Below are positions 20,037 to 22,657 of a DNA stretch of 22,657 nt, one piece after another; within the stretch, counting starts at the first letter, position 1, and the number at the start of each line of letters is the position of its first letter. A model generated the notes under the pieces. It had not been told where the DNA came from. It saw only the letters and a list, made by a program, of their open reading frames with translations, and did no database searches. Origin of the DNA: CBDUQN01 sp965369375 (GTDB lineage Bacteria > Krumholzibacteriota > Krumholzibacteriia > Krumholzibacteriales > Krumholzibacteriaceae); assembly GCA_965369375.1 (NCBI GenBank), contig CBDUQN010000050.1, forward strand, positions 1 through 22,657, written 5' to 3'. The translations under genes were made by a program, and so were the position numbers.

Positions 20037-22657
20037 TCAATCAATAACGAGAATTGAATTCAAACCGCCGAATCCATCCGGTTCGACTAATTCGGAGCGC
20101 GGATCGGTAATCTTGATGCTGCCATCGATCAGGAACTTGTATGAATACCGTCCGGGTGAGAGTACGAGGGTCACAGCCCAGATTCCATTCTCATTCTTTT
20201 GCATGAGCGTCTCATCCGGATCCCAGTTGTTGAAGGAACCGACCACGCTCGCCGTCCGCGCATCCGGATGGTCGATAATCAGGGAGACCTCACGGAGTCG
20301 ATCGGGTGAAGCCTCCATCTCATCGGAATCTGCGGCGCGTCCGGTCGCTTGCTCGATGATTCCATCGATTTCGTTTGTTATTCCATCGACCGGAAGACCG
20401 TGCTGATCACTCAGCCCAAAGAGGAATCGATCCTGCGCCGATTGCCGGCACGATGCAAAGAGAAAGGAATTGAGACCTTTTCTAAGCTCAATGACGCCGG
20501 TATAGGCATCGCCCTCAGCGGTTTCCGCTGAAAGAACGAGCTCGCTGTTGGTCCAGAGGGCGGTTTTATTCGATGTTGTGCATTTCCAGGAAACGGTGAG
20601 CCGTTTATCAGCCTTTATAACGGTATAGAGCAGGTAACAATCGTTCGCCTGAGCGCCGAGCAACCTGTCCGGCAGTACCGCGCCTGATTCATCGATTGCA
20701 CCGGTGGGAACCTCCTGCCATTTGATTGATCGGCCTTCGGTCGAGGTGTAGGTCTCGTGAAAGTTGTCCTGGTAGGGAAGGATGCTTCCCGATTTAAAGC
20801 TCGAAACGGCCAAGGGCCCCAGAAAGAACCAGCGTATCGGTTGCACGAGCATGCCTTCGAAACTTCCGATTGTTTTGTCGTCGAGATTAACCGTGAGGTT
20901 GAAAGGGTAGGGACCCGGTGGGATTTTTTCCAACGGTGTCACGGTGAGTGGCAGGGTGGTCGATTGCGTGCCGGCATGAACGAGGAAGCTCGCAGGAAGC
21001 TTCGGGTGACACGAAAGCTCTTCGAAAAAGGAACCGTCCACAGTGCCGCGGGTATCGTGTTCCAGCTTGATTTTGAGAACAATGTTGATTGGCAGCTGAG
21101 CCCCGGCGAGCTTGTGCCCCATTGGGTAATTGATTGAAATATCGTACGCCTTGGTCAGGCTGATGCTTTCGAGCGTATGAATCTCTATCCGCTTTCCACC
21201 GATCATGAAATCGAGATAGATGTGAACCGGCCACAGACCGGTTCGAAGTGCCGGCGGCAGCGGGAGGCTGCCGTCGTATATCTTCGAAGACAATCCAGGC
21301 TGCACGGTTATCTCCTCGCCGCTGTTGGTCAGTTTTTTTCTCGTCCCGCCGACCTGGAGGTAGACACGAGAGATTCTGAACGTATCGACCACGCTGGTAA
21401 CCGATACCTTGATGGGGACCGGTTTCCCGAGCGGAACGGGGTGTTTCGGGAGGTGCACTTTTGTCACCAATCCCGTACCGGCGGAGAGGAGATTCGAGAG
21501 AACGATTTTTGCCCTCGTTATTTCATCGGGAACAAGCGAGCAGCCCACAGAGACCAGTCTTCTCGTACGCGGAGAAATGCGTTTCCACTTCGATTGATCG
21601 AGTGCATCCCAGGGTTCGGCGCCGGTTGTTATGGATGAGCCGAGATTCGATATATTGACGAGCAGCCGGTTTGCCGCCAGGAGTGTTCTCGAATAGGAAT
21701 CGAGATCGATCGAGTTTCGGGAAAGCGTTTCGGCGAGTGAGTCGGCATCCGCTCTCATTTCCTTCATTGTATCCTCAGCGAGGAGGGATTCTCTTTCCAG
21801 AATCGATGTCAGGCTCTTGACTCTGGAGATCATACGCCACGAGGGAAAGAGATCCCTGCGTGACATAGGCCGTTCACTCCAGAATGTTACCCAATGACGG
21901 CAGAATGCCGGAGGAGTCTGTAAATGGTCTGAACCGTCTATGAGCAGATAATTGAGAGCTTCGAGCAATTCGCCGGAAAACCATGGGATGGAATAGAGCA
22001 GATCGATCAGAACGGGGCGAAGGAGGGGATCGGAAAGCATGCTTTCTTTGACATAGGGCATCCTCCCCGATTTTCTGTACGTCCTATACCAGTAGAGGAG
22101 CGTTCGAAGAATCCGGCGGTGTGTTTCTTCTCCCAGATTTTGTTCGAATAGAAGGGGGAGGAGTTGCTCGGGAGCATAACTGATGATGAATTTGCCGTCG
22201 GTGCCGAGAGGAAAGAAATAGTTCCGCGACGGGTTGTAGAACGTTGCCGTTATCGCCCCGGAGAGTTTCCGCGTTTCCGCAATCAACTCGATAGCATCTT
22301 CGTGCTTGCCGAGCAAGTGAGCCATCATGTGCAGGCTGTAGAGTTCCAGCGCAGCCAGCGCATTCACCGTCGGAGACAGGGCGATCTTTTCAGCTGGAGC
22401 GGGTGTGGGGCTTCCGCGCACGATCCCCGCAGCCGTCATGCTCTGCTGTTCGAATCGGTTCAGTACGATCCGCGATATATCGGGATAGAACCTCGAGAGG
22501 GTTCCGGGATCATCCTCCATGAGCAGATAGGCAGTGGTCGCGAGAAGAGGCATTTTCGAAAGCGGATACATGGCGTGGGAAGGTTCGATATCATTGAGTG
22601 TCGAGCCGCTCTGCAGAAAGTTAATAAGGTGATCTCTGAGGAGCGCTTCATCGGCGT
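20037..22657 (-). CDS. Large toroid-like protein with C-terminal CBM48/AMPK-type glycogen-binding domain (5' end outside window)
   Basis: The frame has no stop from 20037 through the right edge. The upstream codons 22657-22572 read on in frame into EPSHAMYPLSK, so the ATG at 22571 is internal and the true start lies beyond the window. The visible N-terminal 300 or so residues are helical (SKMPLLATTAYLLMEDD, YFFPLGTDGKFIISYAPEQLL, SIPWFSGELLEALNYLL), resembling an (alpha/alpha)6 toroid of glycosidase type. Then come several beta-sandwich regions, including one with WKCTTSNKTALWTNSELV like a galactose-binding fold. The last 84 residues contain VVGSFNNWDP and YSYKFLIDG...DP, a clear glycogen/starch-binding E-set domain. 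I cannot name an enzyme. A role with alpha-glucans is inferred from the terminal domain only. Its stop faces feoB across 48 bp. Confidence 0.75.
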   Translation of the reverse strand, partial: ADEALLRDHLINFLQSGSTLNDIEPSHAMYPLSKMPLLATTAYLLMEDDPGTLSRFYPDISRIVLNRFEQQSMTAAGIVRGSPTPAPAEKIALSPTVNALAALELYSLHMMAHLLGKHEDAIELIAETRKLSGAITATFYNPSRNYFFPLGTDGKFIISYAPEQLLPLLFEQNLGEETHRRILRTLLYWYRTYRKSGRMPYVKESMLSDPLLRPVLIDLLYSIPWFSGELLEALNYLLIDGSDHLQTPPAFCRHWVTFWSERPMSRRDLFPSWRMISRVKSLTSILERESLLAEDTMKEMRADADSLAETLSRNSIDLDSYSRTLLAANRLLVNISNLGSSITTGAEPWDALDQSKWKRISPRTRRLVSVGCSLVPDEITRAKIVLSNLLSAGTGLVTKVHLPKHPVPLGKPVPIKVSVTSVVDTFRISRVYLQVGGTRKKLTNSGEEITVQPGLSSKIYDGSLPLPPALRTGLWPVHIYLDFMIGGKRIEIHTLESISLTKAYDISINYPMGHKLAGAQLPINIVLKIKLEHDTRGTVDGSFFEELSCHPKLPASFLVHAGTQSTTLPLTVTPLEKIPPGPYPFNLTVNLDDKTIGSFEGMLVQPIRWFFLGPLAVSSFKSGSILPYQDNFHETYTSTEGRSIKWQEVPTGAIDESGAVLPDRLLGAQANDCYLLYTVIKADKRLTVSWKCTTSNKTALWTNSELVLSAETAEGDAYTGVIELRKGLNSFLFASCRQSAQDRFLFGLSDQHGLPVDGITNEIDGIIEQATGRAADSDEMEASPDRLREVSLIIDHPDARTASVVGSFNNWDPDETLMQKNENGIWAVTLVLSPGRYSYKFLIDGSIKITDPRSELVEPDGFGGLNSILVID

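Overview
The window looks like a chromosomal segment of a diderm bacterium, moderately GC-rich by eye and rich in CTC/GAG codons. The secreted and surface proteins suggest the Fibrobacteres-Chlorobi-Bacteroidetes superphylum or a related candidate phylum of the Krumholzibacteriota/Eisenbacteria kind. They include an M6 metalloprotease ending in a type IX secretion / FlgD-like C-terminal domain, a lamin-tail-domain secreted protein, a lipoprotein, and an outer-membrane beta-barrel ending in Phe. The lineage is an inference from domain style only. I see no phage, transposon, CRISPR, tRNA or rRNA.

Layout. 1-1004: the 3' end of one gene, then a secreted lamin-tail protein. Both end in the same kind of tail (SWGxIKxxY). 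1005-2859: a G-rich 10-bp tandem repeat, then a soluble orphan histidine kinase with a Cys-rich N-terminus. 2904-8790 (+): a B12-dependent acyl-CoA operon of cob(I)alamin adenosyltransferase, MeaB-type GTPase, large mutase subunit, B12-binding small subunit, acetyl-CoA acetyltransferase and 3-hydroxybutyryl-CoA dehydrogenase. 8873-12659 (-): a converging propionyl-CoA operon of carboxyltransferase (PccB-like), methylmalonyl-CoA mutase large subunit and methylmalonyl-CoA epimerase. 12660-12924: a divergent promoter region. 12925-16379 (+): a lipoprotein coupled to the M6 protease. 16390-16974 (-): a beta-barrel. 17094-19988 (+): a DtxR-FeoA fusion regulator and FeoB. 20037 to the right edge (-): a large protein with a toroid-like region and a C-terminal glycogen-binding (CBM48/AMPK-type) domain. 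It runs off the window.

Main result. The two mutase large subunits are not equivalent. The minus-strand copy has Tyr86 and Arg204, the methylmalonyl-CoA mutase substrate pair. The plus-strand copy has Phe83 and Gln201 at the same two positions, with the same 118-residue spacing, which is the isobutyryl-CoA mutase pair. The plus operon is therefore better read as acetyl-CoA/acetoacetyl-CoA/3-hydroxybutyryl-CoA chemistry joined to butyryl-CoA <-> isobutyryl-CoA isomerisation. The minus operon is propionyl-CoA -> (S)-methylmalonyl-CoA -> (R)-methylmalonyl-CoA -> succinyl-CoA. With crotonyl/butyryl-CoA and valine-type isobutyryl-CoA enzymes encoded elsewhere, the two halves could form a continuous route between acetyl-CoA and succinyl-CoA, or an isobutyrate/butyrate oxidation route. 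The only B12-binding subunit present (6239-6643) may serve both mutases.
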